Shown here piece after piece: positions 1 through 9,599 of a DNA stretch of 64,000 nt. This DNA is from Calonectria ilicicola. Lineage: Eukaryota; Ascomycota; Sordariomycetes; Hypocreales; Nectriaceae. The notes beneath the pieces were generated by a model, which saw only the letters and a list, made by a program, of their open reading frames with translations, searched no databases and was not told the origin of the DNA. Within the stretch, counting starts at the first letter, position 1, and every line of letters begins with the position of its first letter. The stretch is taken from assembly GCA_020809705.1 (NCBI GenBank), contig CP085834.1:186001-250000 (forward strand), in the 5' to 3' direction. A program made the translations under genes and the position numbers.

Positions 1-536
1 ATTGCCGTCAATGCGAACGTTGCAAGCTTGACTTGCTATTTGTCCACTTAAGGGTGCTACTAAAGCGTGAGAGATACAATATGAGGTTCAAGTGAGAATG
101 TTTGTGATAGGTGGTAGGGGTCGGAAATGACGAAACTAAGCTGGAGAACCAGTGATTTGAAATGTGTACAAGGTCCTTCCAGTCACCCACCCGCATTGGC
201 CAGACGATAAGCCACTTCTGATCACTAGATGCTATGGATCTTAATTTCATTAAACAGAATGAAAGCTTGCTTCGGAAAATTGCGTGCATCAGATACAGCG
301 TGGAAAAACGTCCCGCCTAGATATTGACTCCACAGGGTCCCACCGGCCGATTTTGCACGGAGCTAAACAATCCAATGATTTGGATACTTTGGGTTGGCAG
401 GCCCCGAAGGCTTCTCGTACATCGAAGCCGATTTCTCTGGTACTCGTTTATATCGAGAGTCTAAAACATGAGAGGATAAGCCAGCGCATCGCCCGTTAAA
501 TCTACACAGACTACCAAGAACCAGACTTCTTTTACC
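1..536. other. Intergenic, no gene seen
   Basis: I see no open frame here that begins with ATG and resembles a known protein, and no RNA gene. The stretch lies downstream of the permease remnant that follows. Confidence 0.5.
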
Positions 537-917
537 TTAGTGGCCTGCATCAATGCTGTGCACGACCCCGACGTGCCCCGTCCGCCCATAGACGCACCAC
601 AGGACTTCAGCAATAACCATGCCGCCACCTACAACAGCCGACGCCCAATTCATTGTATTGATAGCCACAGGATAGTATTGCGGGAAGCAGAGGAAAATGG
701 CAATGTAAATGCACTAGCCTAGAGCAGCTGCCGCAACAGGCCGGTGGAAGCGTCCTAGCGTAAACTTGCCTTGGCCCCGCGGGATGTCACAGTACCTAAA
801 GCCGTACAGCACATTCATCATCAACGGGAATGAGTATGAAATGATGAGAGAAACTGCGCAGCCGCGAAGGATACCGTACAACATATCAAAGTACCCCATA
901 ATATGCCCATCGTACAT
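537..917 (-). pseudogene. Amino-acid permease C-terminal fragment (pseudogene)
   Basis: On the minus strand this reads as the last membrane segments of a fungal amino-acid/choline/GABA permease of the APC superfamily. The part before the break has the helix ISYSFPLMMNVLYGFR and the family signature FTLGRFHRPVAAAALG. The part after it has YIAIFLCFPQYYPVAINTMN followed by a last helix, ending at TAA (537-539). Both parts share one reading frame and are separated only by an in-frame TAG at 714-716, where the family often has Trp. No permease core precedes it upstream on the minus strand (above about 917), so most of a protein of about 500 residues is missing. The combination of a large 5' deletion and an internal stop makes this a relic rather than a working transporter. 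The family call is firm; the substrate is unknown. Confidence 0.75.
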
Positions 918-1442
918 ATGGGGACATTAAATCCGTGCCTAACGACCTTGGATGTGCTAGATTTGTCTTGGCTGCATACAAACTTGGTGACCTTCCGCAA
1001 ACTTGATTGGCTATTGACCCCCGCGATGCCGGCATATTTATAATTGGTTGAATTATTCCGAGAGAAGTTGGGCTCAAGAAGGCAAGTATGTTGGCGGCTC
1101 CGTGTGCTATAGTTTTCTTTTCTTTTTTTTTTTTTTTTAGCAAAAGACTTGTGCAATAAGTGCCTGTAAAATTTAGGAGTCTATTAAAAAATATTTAATA
1201 TTTAAAATTGATTAAATTCTTTTTTAATAAGTGCCCATTCACACTGATCTGCAGCATTGGTGCGACAATTTGAAACTCAAACAGGTTTTTCCGTGGAACA
1301 ATTCCTTATTCGCCCTTGAATTGCGACTAGAGGATGAGATAGGCATGTCAGACAGACAGATGGATTGATTTAGATGTGACTGATTTCCTACTTGTGTGCA
1401 AACTTATTTTCAGAATTCTTATGTCAAATACCAGGCATAAGC
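918..1442. other. Intergenic, poly-T tract and AT-rich patch
   Basis: There is no supported gene. The stretch holds a long T-run near 1121-1138 and a very AT-rich patch (about 1165-1225) flanked by two copies of a 10-base direct repeat, AATAAGTGCC, at 1155-1164 and 1226-1235. The right part must contain the promoter of the hydrolase gene at 1443. Confidence 0.5.
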
Positions 1443-2480
1443 ATGAAGTTCCGAACGGTGCCCTTCACTGTTGCTGGTGGCAAGGACTTGAGCCTGGACA
1501 TTACCACACCATCATTCGATGCGCAAATAGATAAAGTCGCCCTGGTGCATTTCCATGGAGGCTTTTTGGTGAGGCTTGATTTGAAATTTGCATACTATTG
1601 TGTTTCAATTATGAAGCATGCTAATACGATGCAGGTTGTCGGCGAAAAACAGAGCTTCCCACCAGCTTGGTTGATCAATGCTTGCTCTCGCCGTGGATGG
1701 ACCTATGTCTCACCAACCTACCGCCTACTACCGGAGGCTACTGGCCAGGATGTTGTCAACGATGCCGTCGCCGCAATTGAATGGGTTGCCAAAAACCTCA
1801 CATGGCGGATTGTAGTAGCCGGTTCAAGCGCCGGAGGCTTTTTGGCTCTAGCAGCTACGACTCAGCTGAAAATGATTCGTCCGATGGCAGTTTTGTCCGT
1901 GTATGGCATGAACGATCTCGCAGGGCCTGAATATACTAGTCCGGGCACGACTTTCATGGGAGCCCCACCACTAAATGGTCTTGGTCAAGTTGTTGATGAG
2001 CTGCAAGCTGCAAGGCAAAACAACGCGATTGATGAATACAAGTTCCCCGAGGACCCTGCGGATAAACGAATGCAATGGATAGCCGCCCTTCATGAAGCAG
2101 AAATTTACCCAGACATTATAGCTGGATCTGATGGCCTAGCTTCCAAAATATACCACCAAGGCATTGCAAGCATCCCCTCAGAATACCAGAAATTTTTCCC
2201 TCTAGGCTTTAGCTTAACGAAAGACTTCCCACCAACAGCATTCCTACATGGGGATCAAGATTCATGTATAAGTGTCGAGCAGAGTAAGCGTGCTTTCTGC
2301 AAGATTCGTGAGAATGGGATCGAGGCGCTTTTGGAAATTGTAGCTGGAAAGGACCATGGATTTGATGTCATGGAGGTTGCGTCAGAAACTGACATTGAAG
2401 AGTGCGCAGATTCGTTTGTGGTTACTCAGCTGAGGAGTATCCTCAGCTTTATTGATCAGGCTGTGAAAAATCACAATTAG
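1443..2480 (+). CDS. Alpha/beta-hydrolase-fold esterase/lipase-like protein
   Basis: This predicts a 323-residue alpha/beta-hydrolase (fold-3, hormone-sensitive-lipase-like). The ATG at 1443 is used because the frame upstream has no ATG. One 66-bp intron (1569-1634, GTGAGG...GCAG) falls between codons; it has no stop and is a multiple of three, so the unspliced frame stays open, but removing it restores a normal domain right after the oxyanion motif. HFHGGF (about residues 37-42) is the oxyanion-hole motif. GSSAGG holds the nucleophile Ser, HGDQDSC near the C-terminus fits the acid region, and GKDHGFD supplies the catalytic His. No signal peptide is visible, so the enzyme is probably intracellular and acts on a small ester, lactone or amide. 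The neighbours give no clue to the substrate. It stands alone, with long non-coding flanks. Confidence 0.85.
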   Translation: MKFRTVPFTVAGGKDLSLDITTPSFDAQIDKVALVHFHGGFLVRLDLKFAYYCVSIMKHANTMQVVGEKQSFPPAWLINACSRRGWTYVSPTYRLLPEATGQDVVNDAVAAIEWVAKNLTWRIVVAGSSAGGFLALAATTQLKMIRPMAVLSVYGMNDLAGPEYTSPGTTFMGAPPLNGLGQVVDELQAARQNNAIDEYKFPEDPADKRMQWIAALHEAEIYPDIIAGSDGLASKIYHQGIASIPSEYQKFFPLGFSLTKDFPPTAFLHGDQDSCISVEQSKRAFCKIRENGIEALLEIVAGKDHGFDVMEVASETDIEECADSFVVTQLRSILSFIDQAVKNHN

Positions 2481-4120
2481 CTTCCAGAAGAGCAAGGATA
2501 ATAGATAGAGAGTTTGGGGCCACAAATATAAGAGAATTTCAGATTTTATTAATCTCTAGGTGATTGTATCTATGCCTCGAGGCTGATTTTGGAACATCGT
2601 TGTGCTGATATTAATACACATTGGCATTGTGGGACATGATTGTCAATGTCCTCTTGCGCAATAATATTGGCCAACCATGCAAAAGTGGTTGAACTCGGCA
2701 GAGCAATTCCCCAACCTGAATAGCCTTGTGTGTGTCACTTTCGAAAATTTTTGACGTCGTTTGTCTGGTGCAGTTTTCACGTGCGACTGACTTTGTCTCA
2801 TAGCTCCCCTGGCCTGCAATTACGGAATGAGTATAGGAAGCTGCAAGAATAGAAAAGACGTTCTTGTAGCTGTAAGTATGCTCAGTATAAAGATTAGCGA
2901 AAACACTAATGTTAATAATGAGGCATGGCGTCTGTTTATATCAAGCCCACGTCGATTCTAAGCCTTTGCTGATTTTCATCACTGCATACGATTCCAGATG
3001 TAAGTGGCAGCTCTTGATTCTCGTTACTATGGAAGGGATCTATCTATGGTTCTTATAGTTGCTGTTGTTGTTAGCCGTTGGAGGTTGCCATTGGAGGCGC
3101 ATCCTTTATATCTTCCGTCACGGATGTAGCAAGATAGTGGTGGCGCAGACATACACAACAACGCAAGTGACCTCACAATAATTCGCGCTCGGTTCGATGA
3201 TACATCACGTGTGCAGAAGTAGAGCCAGTGACTTTAGATGCATAAGCAGCTGGCTGGAAGTTGAGCCCAATTGGATACCATTCCACTTATACCGTCAACA
3301 CTTAAAGAGCTTTTGAAGAATAGGAAAAAATTAGACCACTTAATAGAGTCCCTATTCCTGCTGGAAAAACGTGAAGCCGTGAATCACTTGCTGAATCATG
3401 GATGTGCCTACCAATCAGCTCCCAAAACGGAAGATCCATCTCATCTAGCTCATGATTTGTCCAGTTCCATCCCTACAAGGAATAAGCCAACCATGGAAAA
3501 ACGAAGAATTGGGAAAAAAGTTGTGGGGGCCTGAAAAAGAGGACGTATGGACTTTCTTAGCCCTGCACTTGGTCCTAATCTTCGGAAGGGTTGAAGCACG
3601 CAAACATTCTGGTAGAGACGAAAATATCTCGATTACATATATGCTTACAACAGAACGCTATTGTGGTACGTCGCGCAGCACTGCCATAAAGAGGCAATCG
3701 CGAGTTTGCTTTAGAATATCATGCTAAAAATGGTGATTGTAATATTGATTTCAATTTCAAGTTCTAAATAGACACAACGGACCATGAGCATTCCTATCCT
3801 AGTTCAAACCGCAAACAACGCCTATGAGGGTGTGTTGAGGCTTCTAGTTGGCGGGGCAAGTGCTCTGGCTCCAAAGTTCCTTTGTCGTTGTCTCACAAGC
3901 GGTGCCGCCTCGAAGAACCTTGCAAATAATAGCGCTGTTTTATCGCCTTAGCATTAAAGGATTTGAATTTGGATCTGATGTACAAAGAACTTACCTGCCA
4001 GCATTTTGGTCGCGCTTGTCACCCCTCCAGCAATCACCAGCATTGGGGACTGCTAAAGCACAATTATAGTCGATAAAGGCAAAGGCAGTTATATCATTTG
4101 TGACTTGTTTCTATATGCCG
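2481..4120. other. Intergenic, no gene supported
   Basis: Short open frames at 3271-3534, 3452-3727 and 3848-4069 lack any family resemblance, and the first has no ATG. I see no RNA gene or repeat that I can support. Confidence 0.5.
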
Positions 4121-4480
4121 TCAATTAGCCATCAAATGGATAGAAATGAAGATTGGGAGCTGCGGGATAGGTACTAGTAAAACCGACTTAGACCCCGGCT
4201 GGACAATGTCGCACACAGGAAAGTCGGCCCGGGATACCGTAGTCAAGCCGCTAATGCCAGACCGAAAGCCAAGACTAATGCTTGCTTCTTGTTGCTTGTT
4301 TACAATGCCAGCGTTGCCGCAGGTATAAGCCGCTTCGTCGGTGCTTTTCTCAGCAATAAATTTAAAGTGGCATTGCGAGGTATTAACGCAGGCGCCCTTG
4401 CCGTCACAGGCTGCCGTATCTATGACGCCAGCAGAAGCAGCGCCAGCGAGGGCAAGGACGTATGTAACGGTGAAAAGCAT
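4121..4480 (-). CDS. Small secreted Cys-containing protein (hypothetical)
   Basis: This is a 119-residue frame beginning with ATG. The first 17 residues look like a secretion signal (hydrophobic core LALAGAASA followed by a cleavable A-G). The mature part has five cysteines, four of them in the first half (AACDG, GACVN, QCHF, YTCGN) and one near FPVCD. Size, signal peptide and cysteines fit the loose class of fungal small secreted proteins, which includes effectors and cell-wall proteins, but I recognise no named family. The tail after the last Cys is hydrophobic and looks less protein-like, so a missed intron or a different 3' end is possible. A TATATATA run about 100 bp upstream on the same strand (near 4580) could serve as its promoter. 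Confidence 0.55.
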   Translation of the reverse strand: MLFTVTYVLALAGAASAGVIDTAACDGKGACVNTSQCHFKFIAEKSTDEAAYTCGNAGIVNKQQEASISLGFRSGISGLTTVSRADFPVCDIVQPGSKSVLLVPIPQLPIFISIHLMAN

Positions 4481-4574
4481 AATGTACTACGGCGGATAAA
4501 ATGGTGGTTCGTAGTTGTGGAATAAGAATGATGATTTCAATGGAAGTGATTAGAGAATAGCGATGTTCCGAAAT

Positions 4575-4592
4575 ATAGATATATATATCTTT
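4575..4592 (-). promoter_or_regulatory. TATA-like run upstream of the small secreted protein
   Basis: An alternating AT tract (GATATATATATC) lies about 100 bp before the ATG at 4480 on the minus strand. Spacing and composition fit a fungal TATA region, but there is no direct proof. Confidence 0.3.
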
Positions 4593-4737
4593 GGTTTCTA
4601 GTATACCAGTTTACTTAACTTTATTGGGAAGTCTAACTGTGAGTCAAAGTCTATGGTTAGATCTATTTGGCCGGATTTAGTCATGATTGGATGATGGCCG
4701 GTTTTCTAGGGAGCACGAGAACTTAAAATGGAGAGGG

Positions 4738-4995
4738 GTGGTCCTTGCTCACAGAAGAATATACGAAACAACCAATACTGGGTAGAAATTTATTATGGCA
4801 TTAAAATCTAATTTAAAGATTGGAATTCGGGGCTTGGTAACTAACAGACGATTACGACATTGAAGCTGGGGGCCCTTGTTTGCACAGGAATATACGAAAC
4901 AGCCAATATCAGGTAGAAATCATACATTGTGGAATTGAAAATGCTTTTAAAAACTGGAATTGGGCAGAACCTGGGAGCGGTTGTAATATTGAAGC
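4738..4995. repeat. Two diverged tandem copies of a ~130-bp unit
   Basis: Copy 1 (about 4738-4866) and copy 2 (about 4867-4995) sit head to tail. Shared anchors are the 13-mer GAATATACGAAAC at 4757 and 4888, followed in both by CCAATA and GGTAGAAAT, and ATTGAAGC at 4859 and 4988. The offsets are 131 and 129 bp. The middles are more diverged, with many C/T and A/G differences and some indels. No open frame is conserved between the copies, so this is an old non-coding tandem duplication. Confidence 0.75.
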
Positions 4996-6028
4996 GAGAT
5001 AGTGAAATGGGATGTTTGCCTTTGCGTTGGATTCTTCTCAACAATCGTCCCCAAACTTGGACTTTGAAAAAGAATATTGGTTCAATCGCCGCGAATTATT
5101 GTCTGGCATTATATTCTGGACGAGAAAATCCACTATTTCGGGGCAATAAATCGCCGCGGCCGCTGAAATCGATCGTTTTATTGGGTCCGTAGCTGTCCGT
5201 GCTGACGATGCTGGCTTGCGGGAGCTCGCAGAAAGATCTCCAACATTCCCACATTACACTTTGGGATTCAGGTGTTAAATAAGTGGCTGTAAAGGATAGT
5301 CTGGGCGTCATGGGTCACTCTACAAAAGGACCAATTACATATTAACTGTAAGATTTAGGGGAAACGTCTTGGCTTAGAGTAGGTCTAAGCTGTTCATACA
5401 GATGTTCCTGAGCAGTCGTTATTCGCATCCGATCCCGCGCCTTGCCAATTGACTTATCCTTTAGTATGATGAGCTAAATGGTGTAATGGGAAGTGTAAAT
5501 CCATGCCTTTGATACCATAGAATATGACTTGAAGATGAAATATCCACTTAAAGAATCACTGCCTTATTAATTCAAAGGATCCGGACTGACCGGTGGGTCT
5601 TGATCTCTCTGTCAGATGAGTGAAATGGCTTCTTCCCAGCCGAAGTTCCGCTAGCAGCGCTATAGAGTGGCCTACACAGAGATCAATTGCTCATAAGGTA
5701 TAGTAAATCGGTCGTGATAGGTATTGAGACCCACGGCCCAGTCTGAATTCATTGATTTAATACTAGCCAAGGTACCTGTATGAACAACGTTTGAATAGAA
5801 GTAATTATTATGACCAATAGAGGGCTCTCTGGGCTTCTAATGGCGGCTTCATCAGACCACTCCATCTGGATCACAACAAGATTGCCAGGTTTCTAGGACA
5901 AATAGTATCAAAGGTAAATTATTTCGTCGAGCTTTATGGGCTGATTGAATAATTTACATAAGAGAAATATAGTACTTAGAATGGTATTTAGAGTTTTCCA
6001 TCTGGAACGGGATATCATGCACTGAGAC
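4996..6028. other. Intergenic, no gene supported
   Basis: Frames at 4929-5192, 5096-5311 and 5908-6207 are unsupported; the last overlaps the 3' end of the FAD oxidase in another frame. I see nothing else here. Confidence 0.5.
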
Positions 6029-8044
6029 TCAAGATGGTACCTGACACAATGCGCCATCTTTAGACTCAATCCAGTGTTCACTCCCAACACAAGTCTGGCA
6101 ATAGAAAACTCCATCAGAGTCGTACGTGACCTTGATTTCGCTAAGCTTTTGCCAGTTGTCACCAAAGAAATCTTCCTGCCATTGCACAGTGCCCCAGTCC
6201 GCCTCATTCATGTATGCACCTGTAGTCGGTGAAAAGCGGCGATACTTAGGCACCACCTGCTCACGTAACTTCTTAAATGCTGCAAGATTATCGGTGACCT
6301 GGGTCCCGTTCATGGCCTTTTCGAAAATGTCCAGTAACACGGAGTTGTACCATCCTCGGTGTACAGCCGAATTGGTTCCCGCTTCAGCACCAGCCGCAGA
6401 TTCCTCCAGTCCATGGTGTACGAGAGTATGATACACTGGATCTCCAGACACTCCTGCCAACTTTCCGATGGTTTCACGAAGCAAGGTCTTGTTGCCAGTG
6501 AGAGATTTGGAGCCAAGGAGATGGGAAGAAATAGCCGAGACAGCGCCGACTCGGGCGGTGGTATCGCTCTTTGCAAAATAGTATGATGCGTAGTCTGGGT
6601 AGGACTTCCATGTGATAGCAACTTCAACGCCAGTCTTGGTATTGTTAAATCCCAATATATTCTCCTCAAAGGGTAGAAATAGCTTCTGGGCCTCCCTTTT
6701 GGAAATATTCAGGGTTATGAAAGATTCTTGGAGAACATTGGTATAATTTGGAGAGACTACGCCGAGCGCGGTATAAGCGGCCCAGAAGCCGTATCCAGCA
6801 AAGCCCGCTCTAGAAAGACCGGGGTATGACGAATATACAGCACTGACTGCATCTAGAAAATCAGGAACAGTCTTATCGCCAGTGGACATGATGGCCAATT
6901 GGGCCACTGTTACCGGCTGGGTTGGATACGTTTTAACGGTCGCTTCAATAACAATACCATAGGTTCCACCACCGCCGCCTCGGAGAGCATAGAAAAGATC
7001 TTGATTCTGGCATGCATTGGCTGTGACAATTTTCCCTGATGCGAGAATGACCCGCATAGACAAGATCTGGTCAGCTCCAAGCCCATAGTGGCGGGTAACA
7101 GGGCTGTGTCCGCCTCCCTGGGCCCAACCACCAGTGCTTGATGGGCCCTGCAATTGTTTTAACATGTTAGCTCTGCCATAATTCGCGTTTGACTTGAAAG
7201 ACGGTCGGAAGGTTGTAAACTGACCTCATTATTGCCTCCTACGACAATTATTTTCCGCGCTTTCGCTGTAGGATAAATGTCGGACCAAGCATAAGATCCT
7301 TTGATTGTGAGCGTGGTTCCGTTCCATCCTGTGATGGCACATTGATCCTCAACAGGGTTGAAGTCGTTGAACGTAAAGCCGTTTCGAAGATGCCGAAGCC
7401 AGATGGAGAGGCTCCCACGTCCAGTCGATCTATACTCGCCAAGTTAGTAGGCCGCCAAAAAAGATTATAAATCAAACTTGGTGGACTTTTGGTGAAAATA
7501 TAAAACAATGTGGGCGCACCTCTGAAGGAAGTCATGTCCTGTGGATTTAATGGCGATTCTCAAGTTGTTTTTCTTGGCAAAGGTAATGCTCTTGACAATG
7601 TCATCCTCTGTTGTGACATTGACTGCGTATACAGGAGAACCACCGATGGTACACTGTCCTGACGAGTTGCTTGAACCAAAGACAGTTTGAGGGCATGAAT
7701 CGTTCAATGGATACGCATATCCGAGCGGATACGATGATCTGAAGACGGCGGATTGCCACTCCGTATTTACTTCGCTGCAAGTCGATTCATTGGCCAAAGG
7801 GCCCTTGTAGCAGGGCGCAGTGAGGGGTACCGTGCTAATCAACTTGCCAGAAACCGTCTGGTTGAAGCTTGACCATTCGCTATTTGAGGGCCAGCAAGCC
7901 TGGCCTGGGATCTGTCATGTGGGAACTTTAGCAATTGAGATTAAATTCTATGGTTAAACAAGCACTAACGCATTTGCAGAGACCTTGTACAAGCTGAACA
8001 AGGCATAGGAGGCCAAGGACCCATGTATGCAGAGGTAATCGCAT
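6029..8044 (-). CDS. Secreted FAD-linked oxidase (PCMH/BBE family, MreA-like)
   Basis: Four exons (8044-7970, 7911-7520, 7429-7225, 7147-6029) give 596 residues in one frame; introns are 58, 90 and 77 bp. Exon 1 encodes only a signal peptide (MRLPLHTWVLGLLCLVQ). The FAD_binding_4 domain follows: STGHDFLQR carries the His that binds FAD covalently in this family, then RGSLSIWLRHL, and GGWAQGGGHSP with YGLGADQ. The C-terminus has the berberine-bridge motif YMNEADWG...WQEDFFGDNW and FY...VGSEHW. I see no Cys at the second attachment site of bicovalent members, so linkage through His alone is expected. Size and order match the fungal isoamyl-alcohol-oxidase/6-hydroxynicotine-oxidase-like group, which oxidises alcohols or sugars and makes H2O2 outside the cell. 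The substrate cannot be read from sequence. Confidence 0.9.
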
Positions 8045-8124
8045 GGCACAATGGGTAGTTTGCCAAGTTGAATGGTTGATCGGCGGTGCGAACTGTAAAA
8101 ATTCCTTAGAAAAACGTCAGTTCA

Positions 8125-8130
8125 CTTATA
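8125..8130 (-). promoter_or_regulatory. TATA-like box of the FAD oxidase
   Basis: TATAAG on the minus strand lies about 80 bp upstream of the ATG at 8044. Position and sequence suit a TATA element; nothing else supports it. Confidence 0.3.
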
Positions 8131-9599
8131 GATAATCTCTGCGTAATTAGCGCGTTTTCATAGCGAGGGATAGGGGGCTATGTTGTTAGCCGCAGCCACA
8201 TATCGTGGTGAGGTAATATGACGTGAGGAGATGCACCCCCGTAATTTTAACATCACATCTCACCACAGGAGCCAAAAATTCATGGGTATCGCCTTGCAGG
8301 ATGTGCGAAACTGCGGACAAAGAAGAAGGATATTCCAAGTATTAAAATTTGTATTTTTAGAGAGGGGAGATGCTCGGTTACTCGCAAATCTGGTGCGCAC
8401 GATCTGTCGAATCCCACGGCATTTTTTTCTTATGTCGCAGGTCTTGTTAGCAGCCTGTCTCATGGACACTAAATCACGGCTAGCGTGTGCTGATCATCGG
8501 GATCTGTGCAATGGGAAAAGGCGTAGAGAGGCCCGTGACGGCCATGAAACCTTGTTTATGCATGAGGATGGAGCTCAGAAGCCACTTTGCTCTCTGCTTG
8601 ATTGGGTTGAAGGAAAAATAGGCAGGCCTTAGATTGTCTTGTAAGAAGCGGAGAGAGTTTGGGGCTAGCACTGGTTTGTCAAAGACTGAACCGCAGGGCA
8701 AAGAGCCTCAGCGAAAGATTGATTTGAAGTGTATGGTGTAGTTCTATATAAAGTAATGGTTGGAGATTTGTAGAAGCATTTGCCAGGTCTCATAGCAAAG
8801 CGTGCAAAATTGGCAGGCAGGAACTGGAATTTGCCTTGAAGGATAAGCTATCATTCACTATTCAGATGCTTAGGCTGATCAAGATGGAGTGGAATATTTA
8901 AAACAACCGCAATTTCATTTGGCAATCCCATTTTAATCGACCCCTATCTACCCATCTGAAAGTTTGCCTACCAACTAGAGTCTACTGCCTTGATGATGCT
9001 TTCGCCAACACTATGAGTTTGATGATCAAATCTTCCTAGCACACTCGAGCTGAAGAGTATAAAATTGCCAAGATATAATTGCAATAACTGAAAGCTCCCT
9101 GTGATTATGTGAACTGTATAGATTGAAGAGATTATTGGACTCAAGAAGGGATTTGTCATCTAGCATAAATGGGTCAGAAGGCTTACACTATCAAAGATTT
9201 TACGAGGAAAGATCAGCTGAAATATTTGGCATTTACGAATTTTGAAATAACCTCAAATTTAAGCCATTGAAATTGACGGAAGAAATCCCGAATCGGCACT
9301 GGTGAATGTTGAGGTAGCGGAATAGAAAGAATGACCTGAGCTGCATTTAATACCAATTTAGGGAACACACTTACATATAGTATTAACGGGGGTGTTCTAG
9401 GTTGGATGGAACTATCTAATCTTTCTTAATATTCGTACGGCTTGACTGTACATCCCATGACATTGGTGTGAATCTTAATTTGTTTGAACAATGCGGTCAT
9501 GACATTGTTGCTGAGAACATGATGCTATTTAAGTGTATTTTATAGCTACAGCCTTAAAATAACCTATATGCAATATCAAATCACCCCCTCTCGCGTTTC
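8131..9599. other. Intergenic, no gene supported
   Basis: An ATG frame at 8231-8632 (133 codons) shows no family resemblance, signal peptide or biased composition, and I do not call it. The rest is AT-rich and without clear features. Confidence 0.5.

Noticed and set aside
1569..1634. Retained coding segment inside the hydrolase
   Set aside because: Although open and in frame, it has GT...AG ends and interrupts a conserved motif, so it is an intron.
3271..3534. Possible small protein on the plus strand
   Set aside because: The frame begins at TTG, not ATG, and resembles no family.
8231..8632. 133-codon ATG frame
   Set aside because: No domain, signal peptide or recognisable composition, and an antisense frame overlaps it.
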